NCBI RefSeq assembly: GCF_034067285.1
Contig: NZ_CP139286.1
Coordinates: 1,178,001 to 1,242,000 of the forward strand
Direction of reading: 5' to 3'
DNA length: 64,000 bases
From: Acinetobacter pittii
Lineage (GTDB): Bacteria; Pseudomonadota; Gammaproteobacteria; Pseudomonadales; Moraxellaceae
Shown here: one piece after another, positions 20,051 to 27,912 of the stretch
Layout: every line of letters begins with the position of its first letter
How positions within the stretch are numbered: position 1 is the first letter of the stretch
Translations under genes and position numbers: made by a program
Notes under the pieces: generated by a model
What the model was told of the DNA's origin: nothing
Databases searched by the model: none
Seen by the model: the letters and a program-made list of their open reading frames with translations, nothing else

Positions 20051-20228
20051 GGTTAATCAATCATGTTAAACAGTAATTTACTAGGATACTAACACCGAAA
20101 TTAACAGGCTGACAAAAAACTTATTGCCTATACACTTTATCGGTTTTGCAATTGATTGAAATGTTCAGACCGAGCATAGTGTTGTCATGTCTATTCAGTA
20201 AAATCATCTGAGAAGATGAGGACGAATT

Positions 20229-21737
20229 ATGTTTGAAAAATTACGAAGTGATATGAATCCACATCAGGCTTACCGTATCAAAAAATTACAACGTCAATTA
20301 GACATGGCTGAATCTTATGAAGAATGGAAGTCTTTTGCCCTAAAGCTAGATGAAGAAACAGGGGTACAAGAGTGGAAATTTGATAATAGTTCACCTTACT
20401 TCGATGCCGAGCTCATTTCTTATCGGTATACCTTACTCAAAAGATATCGTCAGCAACATCGAACACTAGACCTCATCTATTTACTCAAAGAAGGTCTAAC
20501 CTATGATATTGCAAATATTGGTCACCCCATGCTTTTTGCTGCAACGCATGTGGGAACAAAAAAGTTAATTGAAGACTATATTGATGAGGTAAGCCAAAGC
20601 TTGGCTTACATTGCTTCAAGTGAATGCATCACCTTTCAAAGAAAAGAAAAAATTGAGTTTTTTGAAAACTGTGAAAAGGCTTACGGACAGCCCGCACTTA
20701 TGTTCTCGGGTGGGGCGACTTTAGGTCTGTTTCATACTGGGGTATGTAAAGCTCTAATTGAACAAGACTTAATGCCTAAAGTACTCTCTGGCTCAAGTGC
20801 TGGAGCAATTATGACAGGTATGCTGGGAACCTCTGCTAGTGAAGATATTCAAAACTTGTTAAATGGCGAGCAATTCTTTAGTGATGCGTTTCATTTCAGA
20901 AAATTCCGTGAACTTATTAAAGGCAATGGTGGGATTGCCGATGTTCACTATTTGAAAAAATTTCTTATTGAAAATTTAGGTGATCTTACTTTTGAAGAGG
21001 CCTTTAAAAAATCAGGTTTGAATATTAATGTTGCTGTAGCGCCGTATGATGCAACAGAAAACCCGCGGATTATGAACGCCATTATGACACCGAACGTTTT
21101 GGTGTGGAGTGCGGTATTAGCTTCATGTGCTGTGCCAATTTTATTCCCACCGGTACGTTTAACTAGTAAGCGTTATGATGGTGAGCATACACCTTATATG
21201 GCAAATACAAAGTGGGTGGATGGAAGTGTCAGAAGCGATTTCCCTCAAGAAAGAATGGCTCGGCTTTACAATTTAAACTACACGATTGCGAGTCAGGTTA
21301 ATCCCCATATTGTTCCATTTATGCAAAATGATGCGGATCGCTTTCGTAAAGATGTACTAAGTTGGCCTGAAAGAATTCTAAGACGCCAAGGTAAAGTGCT
21401 ATCAATGGGCGTTATGGATTTTACTCGTCAGCGACTTGGTTCTATATCCCCAGTCAGAAGATTGTTAGATCATGGATATGGCGTAATGGGGCAACGTTAT
21501 TATGGTGATGTAAATATCATTGCTAAATATAGCCTAAGTCACTATACCTATACTTTGCAAAATCCGCGTCCACATTTGTTTAAACGTTTGCAAAGGGAAG
21601 GAGAACGCGCGACTTGGCCAAAAATTTCTTCAATTGAGACGCATGCTCGTATTGGTAAAACAATTCAGCATTGTTTAGAGGTTTTGCGTTTTGAAGAAAA
21701 GAAACAACAGCCTGAGTCCTACTATGCTGAAGCATGA
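20229..21737 (+). CDS. Patatin-like phospholipase with DUF3336 N-terminal domain
   Basis: A 502-residue serine lipase of the patatin family. The first 150 residues match the DUF3336 domain that precedes patatin in this subgroup. The catalytic Ser lies in GSSAGAIM (near residue 190), the oxyanion loop is GGATLGLFHTG, and the catalytic Asp is in WVDGSVRSDFP (DGS rather than the common DGG). No signal peptide is seen, so the enzyme should act in the cytoplasm or at the inner membrane face. The next gene begins inside its last codons. Confidence 0.9.
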   Translation: MFEKLRSDMNPHQAYRIKKLQRQLDMAESYEEWKSFALKLDEETGVQEWKFDNSSPYFDAELISYRYTLLKRYRQQHRTLDLIYLLKEGLTYDIANIGHPMLFAATHVGTKKLIEDYIDEVSQSLAYIASSECITFQRKEKIEFFENCEKAYGQPALMFSGGATLGLFHTGVCKALIEQDLMPKVLSGSSAGAIMTGMLGTSASEDIQNLLNGEQFFSDAFHFRKFRELIKGNGGIADVHYLKKFLIENLGDLTFEEAFKKSGLNINVAVAPYDATENPRIMNAIMTPNVLVWSAVLASCAVPILFPPVRLTSKRYDGEHTPYMANTKWVDGSVRSDFPQERMARLYNLNYTIASQVNPHIVPFMQNDADRFRKDVLSWPERILRRQGKVLSMGVMDFTRQRLGSISPVRRLLDHGYGVMGQRYYGDVNIIAKYSLSHYTYTLQNPRPHLFKRLQREGERATWPKISSIETHARIGKTIQHCLEVLRFEEKKQQPESYYAEA

Positions 21738-22539
21738 TTTTGCTTCCCCCATAGAAAACTTAATATGTGTGACCAAGCCAGCAAGTGCAGTGTTAGGGCG
21801 GTGTTTATGGACATGTACCATAGACACTAAGAATTACTGGTTAAAATATCATTTGCCTGAAACCCATGCTCAAAGTGAGCAAGACTTCTTGCATGAGCAA
21901 TTATTTTACAAAGAAATTAACCTTAAGAACTCAACATGGCTTTTACCTTACAAATTGATTGAAGTCAGTTTAATTCCTCAGTTAGGCCAGTCTTTAGGTA
22001 AAGTTCTGATTTTACCCGATAGTGATGTGTGGTTTGATTCATTAAATCATGAAACTGTTTTTAATGATGTATATCGAAAGATTTGGTTCGCAATAAATAA
22101 GCTTGCTGAACTGCATGAATTTGGCTGGATTCATGGGGATGTTAAGACAGAACATTTTAGAGAGTTTCAGCAAAAGCCTTATTTGATTGATTTTGAGAAA
22201 ACAAGGCCTATCTCAAGTCAAGAATCAATCATGGATGCAACACCTCGTTATATGGCTCCTGAACTATTTCGAGGAGGGTATAAGAGCATACAAAGCGATT
22301 TATATGCATTGGGTATCGTTTTATATGAATGGTTAACCCAAACTCGCTTAGAAGCAACCAGTTATCGTGATTGGGCAATATTACATTGCCAAAAATTAAG
22401 CATTCAATTGCCTCCGCAGTTTCTCAATTTTTATCCATTGCTCACAGGTTTATTACAAAAACAGCAGCAAAATCGGTTTTCAAATGCCAGTGAAGCAATA
22501 AATTGCTTAAAGCAGATTCAAATTGATAAAAATCATTGA
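21724..22539 (+). CDS. Protein kinase-like protein overlapping the patatin gene
   Basis: A 271-residue protein with the C-lobe of a eukaryote-like kinase. The catalytic loop reads WIHGDVKTEHF where HRDxKxxN is usual; Asp and Lys are kept but Asn is His. The metal motif is LIDFEKT (DFE for DFG), followed by TPRYMAPELF and SDLYALGIVLYEWLT, both standard. The N-lobe is divergent. ATG 21724 overlaps the patatin stop by 14 bases, so translation is coupled. It may be an active but atypical kinase or a Kdo-kinase-like small-molecule kinase. Confidence 0.78.
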   Translation: MLKHDFASPIENLICVTKPASAVLGRCLWTCTIDTKNYWLKYHLPETHAQSEQDFLHEQLFYKEINLKNSTWLLPYKLIEVSLIPQLGQSLGKVLILPDSDVWFDSLNHETVFNDVYRKIWFAINKLAELHEFGWIHGDVKTEHFREFQQKPYLIDFEKTRPISSQESIMDATPRYMAPELFRGGYKSIQSDLYALGIVLYEWLTQTRLEATSYRDWAILHCQKLSIQLPPQFLNFYPLLTGLLQKQQQNRFSNASEAINCLKQIQIDKNH

Positions 22540-22591
22540 TCTAGTATCTGTATACAATTTACACGGTTAGTTTTTTTTAGAAAAAAAACAC

Positions 22592-22620
22592 TTGTCACTG
22601 TTAGATCTTATCGCTAATAT
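22592..22620 (+). promoter_or_regulatory. Sigma-70 promoter of the tRNA cluster
   Basis: TTGTCA at 22592-22597 and TAATAT at 22615-22620, 17 bases apart, ending 11 bases before the first tRNA. Near-consensus boxes with ideal spacing. Confidence 0.75.
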
Positions 22621-22631
22621 ACACAGCCATC

Positions 22632-22716
22632 GGGGGCGTGGCGAAATTGGTAGACGCACTGGATTTAGGTTCCAGCGCCGCAAGGTGTAAGAGTTCGAGT
22701 CTCTTCGCCCCCACCA
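22632..22716 (+). tRNA. tRNA-Leu(UAG), copy 1
   Basis: 85 bases including the encoded CCA. The acceptor stem GGGGGCG pairs with CGCCCCC, the anticodon loop TTTAGGT gives anticodon UAG, and there is a class II variable arm and GTTCGAGTC T-loop. Identical to the copy at 22872-22956. Confidence 0.97.
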
Positions 22717-22770
22717 CTTTAAGTTAGAAACTTAAAGTTGATGTAGATGTTAAGTCATCTAGATCTTGGA

Positions 22771-22844
22771 AGAGGATTGGTGTAATGGTAGCATGACGGT
22801 CTCCAAAACCGTTCGTCAAGGTTCGAGTCCTTGATCCTCTGCCA
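22771..22844 (+). tRNA. tRNA-Trp(CCA), copy 1
   Basis: 74 bases with encoded CCA. The acceptor stem AGAGGAT pairs with ATCCTCT, the discriminator is G, and the loop CTCCAAA gives anticodon CCA. A1-U72, G2-C71 and G73 agree with tryptophan identity. It differs from copy 2 by one base in the D stem (G10 here, A10 there). Confidence 0.93.
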
Positions 22845-22871
22845 CATTTATTTTAAATAAATGTCCCAGAT

Positions 22872-22956
22872 GGGGGCGTGGCGAAATTGGTAGACGCACT
22901 GGATTTAGGTTCCAGCGCCGCAAGGTGTAAGAGTTCGAGTCTCTTCGCCCCCACCA
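22872..22956 (+). tRNA. tRNA-Leu(UAG), copy 2
   Basis: An exact repeat of the tRNA-Leu at 22632-22716, 240 bases downstream, with the same UAG anticodon and encoded CCA. Confidence 0.97.
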
Positions 22957-22963
22957 TTGAAAG

Positions 22964-22990
22964 AAGCAAGACAATGATCTTGCTTTTTTT
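22964..22990 (+). terminator. Terminator-like hairpin inside the tRNA cluster
   Basis: An 8-bp perfect stem (AAGCAAGA / TCTTGCTT) with a 6-base loop followed by seven T, between the second tRNA-Leu and the second tRNA-Trp. It should cut read-through into the last tRNA, or serve in 3' processing. Confidence 0.7.
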
Positions 22991-23023
22991 ATGATTAAAT
23001 CTAACGGGTTTAGTCATGAATAT

Positions 23024-23097
23024 AGAGGATTGATGTAATGGTAGCATGACGGTCTCCAAAACCGTTCGTCAAGGTTCGAGTCCTTGATCCTCTGCCA
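23024..23097 (+). tRNA. tRNA-Trp(CCA), copy 2
   Basis: A 74-base copy of the tRNA at 22771-22844 with A instead of G at position 10, which turns a G-U pair of the D stem into A-U. Anticodon CCA and terminal CCA are unchanged. Confidence 0.93.
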
Positions 23098-23111
23098 TTG
23101 AATAAAAGATG

Positions 23112-23137
23112 AAGCTCCTATTTAGGAGTTTTTTTAT
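23112..23137 (+). terminator. Intrinsic terminator of the tRNA cluster
   Basis: The stem CTCCTA / TAGGAG is followed by a run of T, starting 15 bases after the last tRNA. Confidence 0.75.
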
Positions 23138-23543
23138 TATCTATAATTTTTAGAGATAAATTTTTATTGGCGATTAAGGTAATTTTATAAATAGATATTT
23201 CGATCTCTGTTTTGCATGGTTGTATATTAAATAATAGATTATTCTTTACTTAGACAATATGCTGAATTTCTTAATATTTTTTTAAGCTATTGTTTTCTAT
23301 TTATTTAAGTTACGTTTTGGAAATTATTTAAATAAAAGCCTTGAATACAAATTTATTTCCTGTATGATTTAGTTAACTAGAAAAAAGTCTTGTTAGTAAA
23401 TCTTCTTTTAAGTATCGTAGTTTTAGTCATAATCCTTCGTTTTTTAAGATATTAAGCTCAATTTGTTATTCTTTTTTCAAAGTTATGATAGGGTCATTAT
23501 TTGTTTAATGATTCTAAAATATTAGAAATCAGTAGGATATATC
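23138..23543. other. Non-coding region before a cold-shock gene
   Basis: About 400 AT-rich bases with no supported gene. The right-hand part is probably the long leader of the cold-shock gene at 23544; AGTAGGA lies just before its ATG. No secure fold or promoter was identified. Confidence 0.5.
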
Positions 23544-23753
23544 ATGTCTAATACAGTAAGTGGTACAGTTAAGTGGTTTAACGAAACTAAAGGTTTCGGT
23601 TTCATTCAACAAGATAATGGTCCAGATGTGTTTGCTCACTTCAAAGAAATTTCTGGTTCAGGTTTCAAAACTTTGCACGAAGGTCAACGTGTAACGTTTA
23701 CTGTTACTCAAGGGCAAAAAGGCCCAAATGCTGTAAATATTATTCCACAATAA
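23544..23753 (+). CDS. CspA-family cold-shock protein (second copy)
   Basis: A 69-residue OB-fold RNA chaperone with RNP1 KGFGFIQ and RNP2 VFAHF. Compared with the paralogue at 2717-2929 it has Ala in RNP2 and a less charged loop ([11 protein letters not shown]). A long leader and its own terminator indicate a separate transcript. Confidence 0.95.
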   Translation: MSNTVSGTVKWFNETKGFGFIQQDNGPDVFAHFKEISGSGFKTLHEGQRVTFTVTQGQKGPNAVNIIPQ

Positions 23754-23766
23754 TATACAGCAAACA

Positions 23767-23795
23767 AAAAAAAGCACTTTTTAGTGCTTTTTTTT
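23767..23795 (+). terminator. Intrinsic terminator of the second cold-shock gene
   Basis: An 11-bp perfect stem (AAAAAAGCACT / AGTGCTTTTTT) 14 bases after the stop. Confidence 0.88.
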
Positions 23796-23837
23796 ATTTC
23801 GGCTTTAAAGTAATTAATTGATGTTTTTTGAAGCCTT

Positions 23838-23868
23838 AAAGCCCTAAATAAGAGGGCTTTTTATTTTT
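23838..23868 (+). terminator. Second terminator-like hairpin
   Basis: The stem AAAGCCCT / AGGGCTTT with a 7-base loop is followed by TTATTTTTA, 43 bases after the first terminator. It may be a backup terminator. Confidence 0.55.
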
Positions 23869-24025
23869 ATATAAAAATTAATATTTAATTTCAAGTACAT
23901 GTAATTACTCATTTAATTTTAATGTAAACTTTAAAATATATGTGAAATATAAATTATTAGTAACAGATGTATGTTAGATTAAAAAATCTTTAAATAAAGA
24001 AATTTTATATTTCACGGAATTGCTA

Positions 24026-24496
24026 ATGAACGTTCGCCTGTGTTATGCCAGTCAACGAAACGAAAAAAATGAAGATTTGTTGCAAGATCTACGTGATATT
24101 TTGACAGAAGCTAGAGATTTCAATGATTTGAATCAAATTTGTGGCGTACTCTATTATGCTGATAATGCTTTCTTTCAATGTTTAGAAGGTGAACAAGAGA
24201 TAGTTGAGACATTATTTGAAAAAATTGCAAATGATGAAAGACACCACAATGTTAAATGGTTGTGTACATATTCCATTGAACAAAACTCTTTTAAAAAATG
24301 GTCAATGAAATATGTGCAACGCAATACCAATATTGAATCTTTTTTTCTAAAAATGGGAGAAACTACTTTTAATCCGATTCGTCTTGATGAGCAAAATTTA
24401 AAAGCTTTCATCAAAGAATTAGTTACTGCTGAGCAAACCAAAATTAAGACAGTTAAGAGAGTAGGTATGGTGAATCGGGGTGTGAACCCGTTTTAG
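24026..24496 (+). CDS. blsA: BLUF blue-light photoreceptor BlsA
   Basis: A 156-residue cytoplasmic photoreceptor that binds FAD and switches protein partners in blue light; in A. baumannii it controls motility, biofilm and metal or acetoin genes. The BLUF domain fills residues 1-95: the hydrogen-bonding Tyr in RLCYASQ, Asn in NQICGVLYY, Gln in FFQCLEG and Trp in KKWSMKYV. The tail (KTVKRVGMVNRGVNPF) is basic, with no output enzyme domain. The ATG at 24026 is preferred to TTG 24020. Its stop abuts the stop of the convergent membrane-protein gene. Confidence 0.93.
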   Translation: MNVRLCYASQRNEKNEDLLQDLRDILTEARDFNDLNQICGVLYYADNAFFQCLEGEQEIVETLFEKIANDERHHNVKWLCTYSIEQNSFKKWSMKYVQRNTNIESFFLKMGETTFNPIRLDEQNLKAFIKELVTAEQTKIKTVKRVGMVNRGVNPF

Positions 24497-24820
24497 CTAT
24501 TTGGCTATTACACCGATATGGATGATCTTGAGTTTAGGTAGTATTCTAGTCATCACTAAATATACAATAACTGTAGTTGCAAGCATCCATATCACTTCTA
24601 GGCTTTGACTAATGACAAACATTGCCCAATAAAAAAAGCCAAATAAAGCAAGGCACAGTCCACTACCTTTGAAATACCAAGTAATAAATATCCCAAAAAG
24701 CGTGGAAGAGAGAAGGAGATTAATCGTCTCGTTCATTCCTATATAGTTAAAAAGAATAATCAGTAAGCATAAAGCTAACATTGATAGTAAATATACGAAT
24801 ATATTTTTTGCAATAAACAT
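24497..24820 (-). CDS. Small integral membrane protein, unknown
   Basis: I do not recognise this 107-residue protein. It is nearly all hydrophobic, with about four membrane segments (roughly residues 5-25, 30-48, 52-72 and 75-95) and a short basic end (ILPKLKIIHIGVIAK). It lies tail to tail with blsA with no spacer. A strong terminator-like hairpin lies 24 bases upstream of its ATG (24844-24880). Confidence 0.65.
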   Translation of the reverse strand: MFIAKNIFVYLLSMLALCLLIILFNYIGMNETINLLLSSTLFGIFITWYFKGSGLCLALFGFFYWAMFVISQSLEVIWMLATTVIVYLVMTRILPKLKIIHIGVIAK

Positions 24821-25420
24821 TTTCTATATCCTATCTGATGATTAAAAAATTATCTTTCCTCTGTTTCCAGAGGAAAGATAGTACATATTAATTTTTTGAG
24901 ATTCTTTTTCTATTATTAAGAGTTTTTCTATTAATAAAGATAACTTTATCATTTTCTCCAGATCTCTTTATTAATATTAAGCTTTCTATTTAATAGGAAA
25001 GAGTGCTTATATGTACTGAAATTAATTATAAGAAAAACAATGAGTTGTATTGTAAGTTTTAGCTTACATGGTTGTGAGAGAATACCTACATTTGTTCAAA
25101 AAATAAGCAAAATTTACAAAGCTGATTTTATATTAAATATATATTTTTCAGGAGGTTATATTGATTTAAGGAGTAAGCCAAACTTTACATAAATAACAAA
25201 AAGTAACATCGGCTTTTTATGTTTTTTTAAATAAAAAGAATAAACAAAAAATATTATTATTAAAAAACAATTGTGATGAATGCTTGAATTTATAATTATG
25301 AAGTTTGTTTATTTGAATAATTACATTAATAATCGTAAATAATGAAAATATAGTGAGATTTCTTATTTTATCGGCTTTATTAAAGAGCAACTATAAGATG
25401 AGTTAATTTAAACTTTAATC
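24821..25420. other. 600-base AT-rich gene-free region
   Basis: No protein gene is supported. It contains the perfect hairpin at 24844-24880 listed separately. An isolated AGGAGG at 25150-25155 is followed only by TTG-ATT-TAA. A small RNA read leftwards and ending at the hairpin is possible. Confidence 0.5.
24844..24880 (-). terminator. Perfect 13-bp hairpin with GAAA tetraloop upstream of the membrane-protein gene
   Basis: The arms TATCTTTCCTCTG and CAGAGGAAAGATA pair fully. Read on the minus strand the loop is GAAA and the stem is followed by ATTTTTTAAT, the form of an intrinsic terminator. No annotated gene lies immediately upstream, so it ends an unseen transcript or attenuates the gene below it. 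Confidence 0.65.
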
Positions 25421-26248
25421 TTAAAGATTTGTGCAGATTTTTCTATAGGCGGCGGGAGTTAAACCATAGCAACGCTTAAACCAGCGGCTCAAATGGCTTT
25501 GATCGGCAAAACATAAATCTGAAGCAACTTGTGCAGGTGAGATGCTTCTGGAAAGTAGCTCTCTTGCTCGTGTAAGTCTGAGTTGAATCAGATATTGGTG
25601 AGGAGCCAAGTGAAAGGCAGCTTTAAAAATACGGTGAATATGATATCGGTCTAGACCGATCATATTTGAAATCTCTTCTAATCCAATATCATCAAATAAA
25701 TGGTCATGCAGAATATCTCGGATTTGGTGGGCGACCCGAGGACCATGCATAGACGATGTTTGTTGAGCTCTTTTTAACCATTTCCCTTGGGCAATATATT
25801 GAATTAGCAAGTCCAGACTATTGTCTTTCACAATATTCATTTCTTTATAATGCAAATGCTGAAATGCTTGTGACGTAATAATTGCAAGTTGCTCATCGGA
25901 CTTTAATGGTGCATCAATGATTAACTCGTAATGATCAGGACTGTTATGAAATAATCCTTGAATACGTTGCTTCAACCATTCCGGGTGCAGATAAAGCATT
26001 TGATAGGTAAAGCCATCAGAGGCAGGGGCATTTCCATCATGAATTTCTTCTGGTTCAAGCATAAAGACTTGTCCAGCATGACTATTAATCTGTTTTTTAC
26101 GACAATGAAATTGCTGAACACCAGATTCGGTTACGCCAATTAAATAACTTGAATGCCAATGAGGGTCATAGGCATGACCCGTAAAATGGGCACGGATTGT
26201 TTCGATACCAGTATTGGTATCTTTTGAAATATCCACCCAGTTACCCAT
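25421..26248 (-). CDS. AraC family transcriptional regulator
   Basis: A 275-residue regulator with an N-terminal cupin-like effector domain (HAYDPHWHSSYLIGV, AGQVFMLEPEEIHDG) and a C-terminal pair of helix-turn-helix motifs (IGLEEISNMIGLDRYHIHRIFK and SPAQVASDLCFADQSHLSRWFKRCYGLTP, about residues 190-270). The effector is unknown. The PhaC-like hydrolase gene lies upstream on the same strand, 154 bases away. Confidence 0.92.
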   Translation of the reverse strand: MGNWVDISKDTNTGIETIRAHFTGHAYDPHWHSSYLIGVTESGVQQFHCRKKQINSHAGQVFMLEPEEIHDGNAPASDGFTYQMLYLHPEWLKQRIQGLFHNSPDHYELIIDAPLKSDEQLAIITSQAFQHLHYKEMNIVKDNSLDLLIQYIAQGKWLKRAQQTSSMHGPRVAHQIRDILHDHLFDDIGLEEISNMIGLDRYHIHRIFKAAFHLAPHQYLIQLRLTRARELLSRSISPAQVASDLCFADQSHLSRWFKRCYGLTPAAYRKICTNL

Positions 26249-26402
26249 AATCTTTGACCCGTAAATTTTTAACTCTTGCCTCTAGAACGTTACAAAAGAG
26301 ATCAACGCAGTTCTAGAAGATTTGTGCAAAACTTTAAAAATTTAGTGAGAATTAAAGCCAATCTAAGTTGATTAGACTGGTTTTCGCTAATATTTGAATG
26401 GA

Positions 26403-27554
26403 TTAATCTGAGCGCTCGACTAACCATTGATTCACTTCTGGCCAGACTGTAGTCGGTGCTTGGTTACCCGAAACGACACCCATATGGCCACCCGGTACGA
26501 CTTTAAAGGTTTTGTCTTCGCTACTAATCAAATCCATAAGCGGCTTAACAGCTTCAGCGGTCACGATAATATCTGTGTTGCCACCTACTGCGAGTACTGA
26601 ACATTCAATATCTTTTAGATAAGCTGTAAGCTCACCAAACTTAACGACGCCTTTAGACAGTTCATTATCAATCCAGAAGCGGAGAATAATATCGCGCATG
26701 ACACCACCTGGGTAAGCCAGCATATTATCGATAAATGAACTTGAAGTTGCATGGTCGACAATGAACTCTCGGTTATCAAGATTCTTAAAAAGTTCCCAAT
26801 ATGTTTTCAGATTTCCAATCGGGTCGGTTAATTTAAAACCAAGGGTGTTTTGCCAGCCGTGAATGTGAAATGCTTCACTTGGTACATGATGGCGAATACG
26901 AAACGGCGTATGTTTACGAACCCATTCGGCAGGTTTGGTAAGACTACCGTAGAGTTTCCCCATATAACCCGCTTTATGTGTGTCGATAGGGGAAGCAAGA
27001 ATAATCAGGTTTTTAATATCTTTATCTTTAAATAATGCGGTATAGCAGAGTGAAAGTGCACCGCCTAAACTCCAACCATGTAAAGAAAGCTGTTGTTGAC
27101 CGCTGTGCAAGCGAACTTGCTTTAACATCTCTGGCATGAAAACTTTAATATAAGTGCCGAAATTGTATTTTGCTTGGTGCCGAGTTGGGACACCCCAGTC
27201 GATTAAATAGACATCAAAACCTTGCGCTAAAAAATAGCGTACAAAACTACGCGTAGGAAACAAATCATAAATGAGCATGTTCACTGCTAGCGGTGGAACG
27301 ATTACTAACGGTACGCGGTGTTTAGGTGTGGATGTGTCAGTCTCATTTCTATAATGGCGTAAGCTAATAATTTCATGCTTGTAAATCACATCAAAAGGTG
27401 TTTTTCCTGACAAGGCAATTTGAGGGCCTCGGAAAAATAGATCTGATGCATTGATCAGCATGTGAGGTATTTTTTGACCAGCACGTGTCTGAAGAGATTT
27501 TTTAATAGATTGTAGCTGTGGAACGTTCTGACGAACTTTAAGCAATAAACTCAT
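26403..27554 (-). CDS. PhaC-like alpha/beta hydrolase with serine nucleophile
   Basis: A 383-residue alpha/beta-hydrolase closest to polyhydroxyalkanoate synthase: VIVPPLAVNMLIYDLFPTRS, FDVYLIDWG, the nucleophile elbow, an aspartate in VGGNTDIIV and the histidine in PGGHMG. In PHA synthases the elbow is GxCxG; here it is HGWSLGG, so serine replaces cysteine. It lacks the long N-terminal part of classical PhaC. It is probably an esterase or acyltransferase rather than a polymerase. No phaA, phaB or phasin gene is nearby. Confidence 0.82.
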   Translation of the reverse strand: MSLLLKVRQNVPQLQSIKKSLQTRAGQKIPHMLINASDLFFRGPQIALSGKTPFDVIYKHEIISLRHYRNETDTSTPKHRVPLVIVPPLAVNMLIYDLFPTRSFVRYFLAQGFDVYLIDWGVPTRHQAKYNFGTYIKVFMPEMLKQVRLHSGQQQLSLHGWSLGGALSLCYTALFKDKDIKNLIILASPIDTHKAGYMGKLYGSLTKPAEWVRKHTPFRIRHHVPSEAFHIHGWQNTLGFKLTDPIGNLKTYWELFKNLDNREFIVDHATSSSFIDNMLAYPGGVMRDIILRFWIDNELSKGVVKFGELTAYLKDIECSVLAVGGNTDIIVTAEAVKPLMDLISSEDKTFKVVPGGHMGVVSGNQAPTTVWPEVNQWLVERSD

Positions 27555-27912
27555 TGAATATAAAACCTATAAAGATGTTGCCCAGAGCAGTGACGAGCTG
27601 GTCTTTTACGGATATTAAATGGAATAAAAGATGAGTTCAGTGACCCAAAAGACAGGATTTTCTGTTTAAGATATCAAGAGAATATTATTTTTAATCAAGG
27701 GTTGTTTTGTTTAAGTTGTTGAAAATAAATAATTAAATGGTTTTAAGATCAAAAAGTAATGTAAAATATTAAAAAATTAAGCTACTTTTAAAAATAATAA
27801 AAAATATTGGTAGCGTATTTTTGTAAAGTTTATTTGTGTTTTTTTTACATATTAAAAATAAAAATATAAATATTTTACAATCCGTTAGGAATGTAATTAG
27901 AAAGTAGCATAT
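27555..27912. other. Divergent intergenic region
   Basis: About 360 very AT-rich bases between the PhaC-like gene and gltS, which are transcribed apart. It must hold both promoters, but I could not pick convincing boxes among the A/T runs. No gene seen. Confidence 0.5.

Noticed and set aside
22853..23059. 68-residue minus-strand reading frame over the tRNA genes
   Set aside because: It lies antisense to two clear tRNAs and is a by-product of their sequence.
25150..25169. AGGAGG followed by TTG-ATT-TAA as a two-codon ORF
   Set aside because: The sequence is there, but such a minimal frame in AT-rich DNA has no supporting context.
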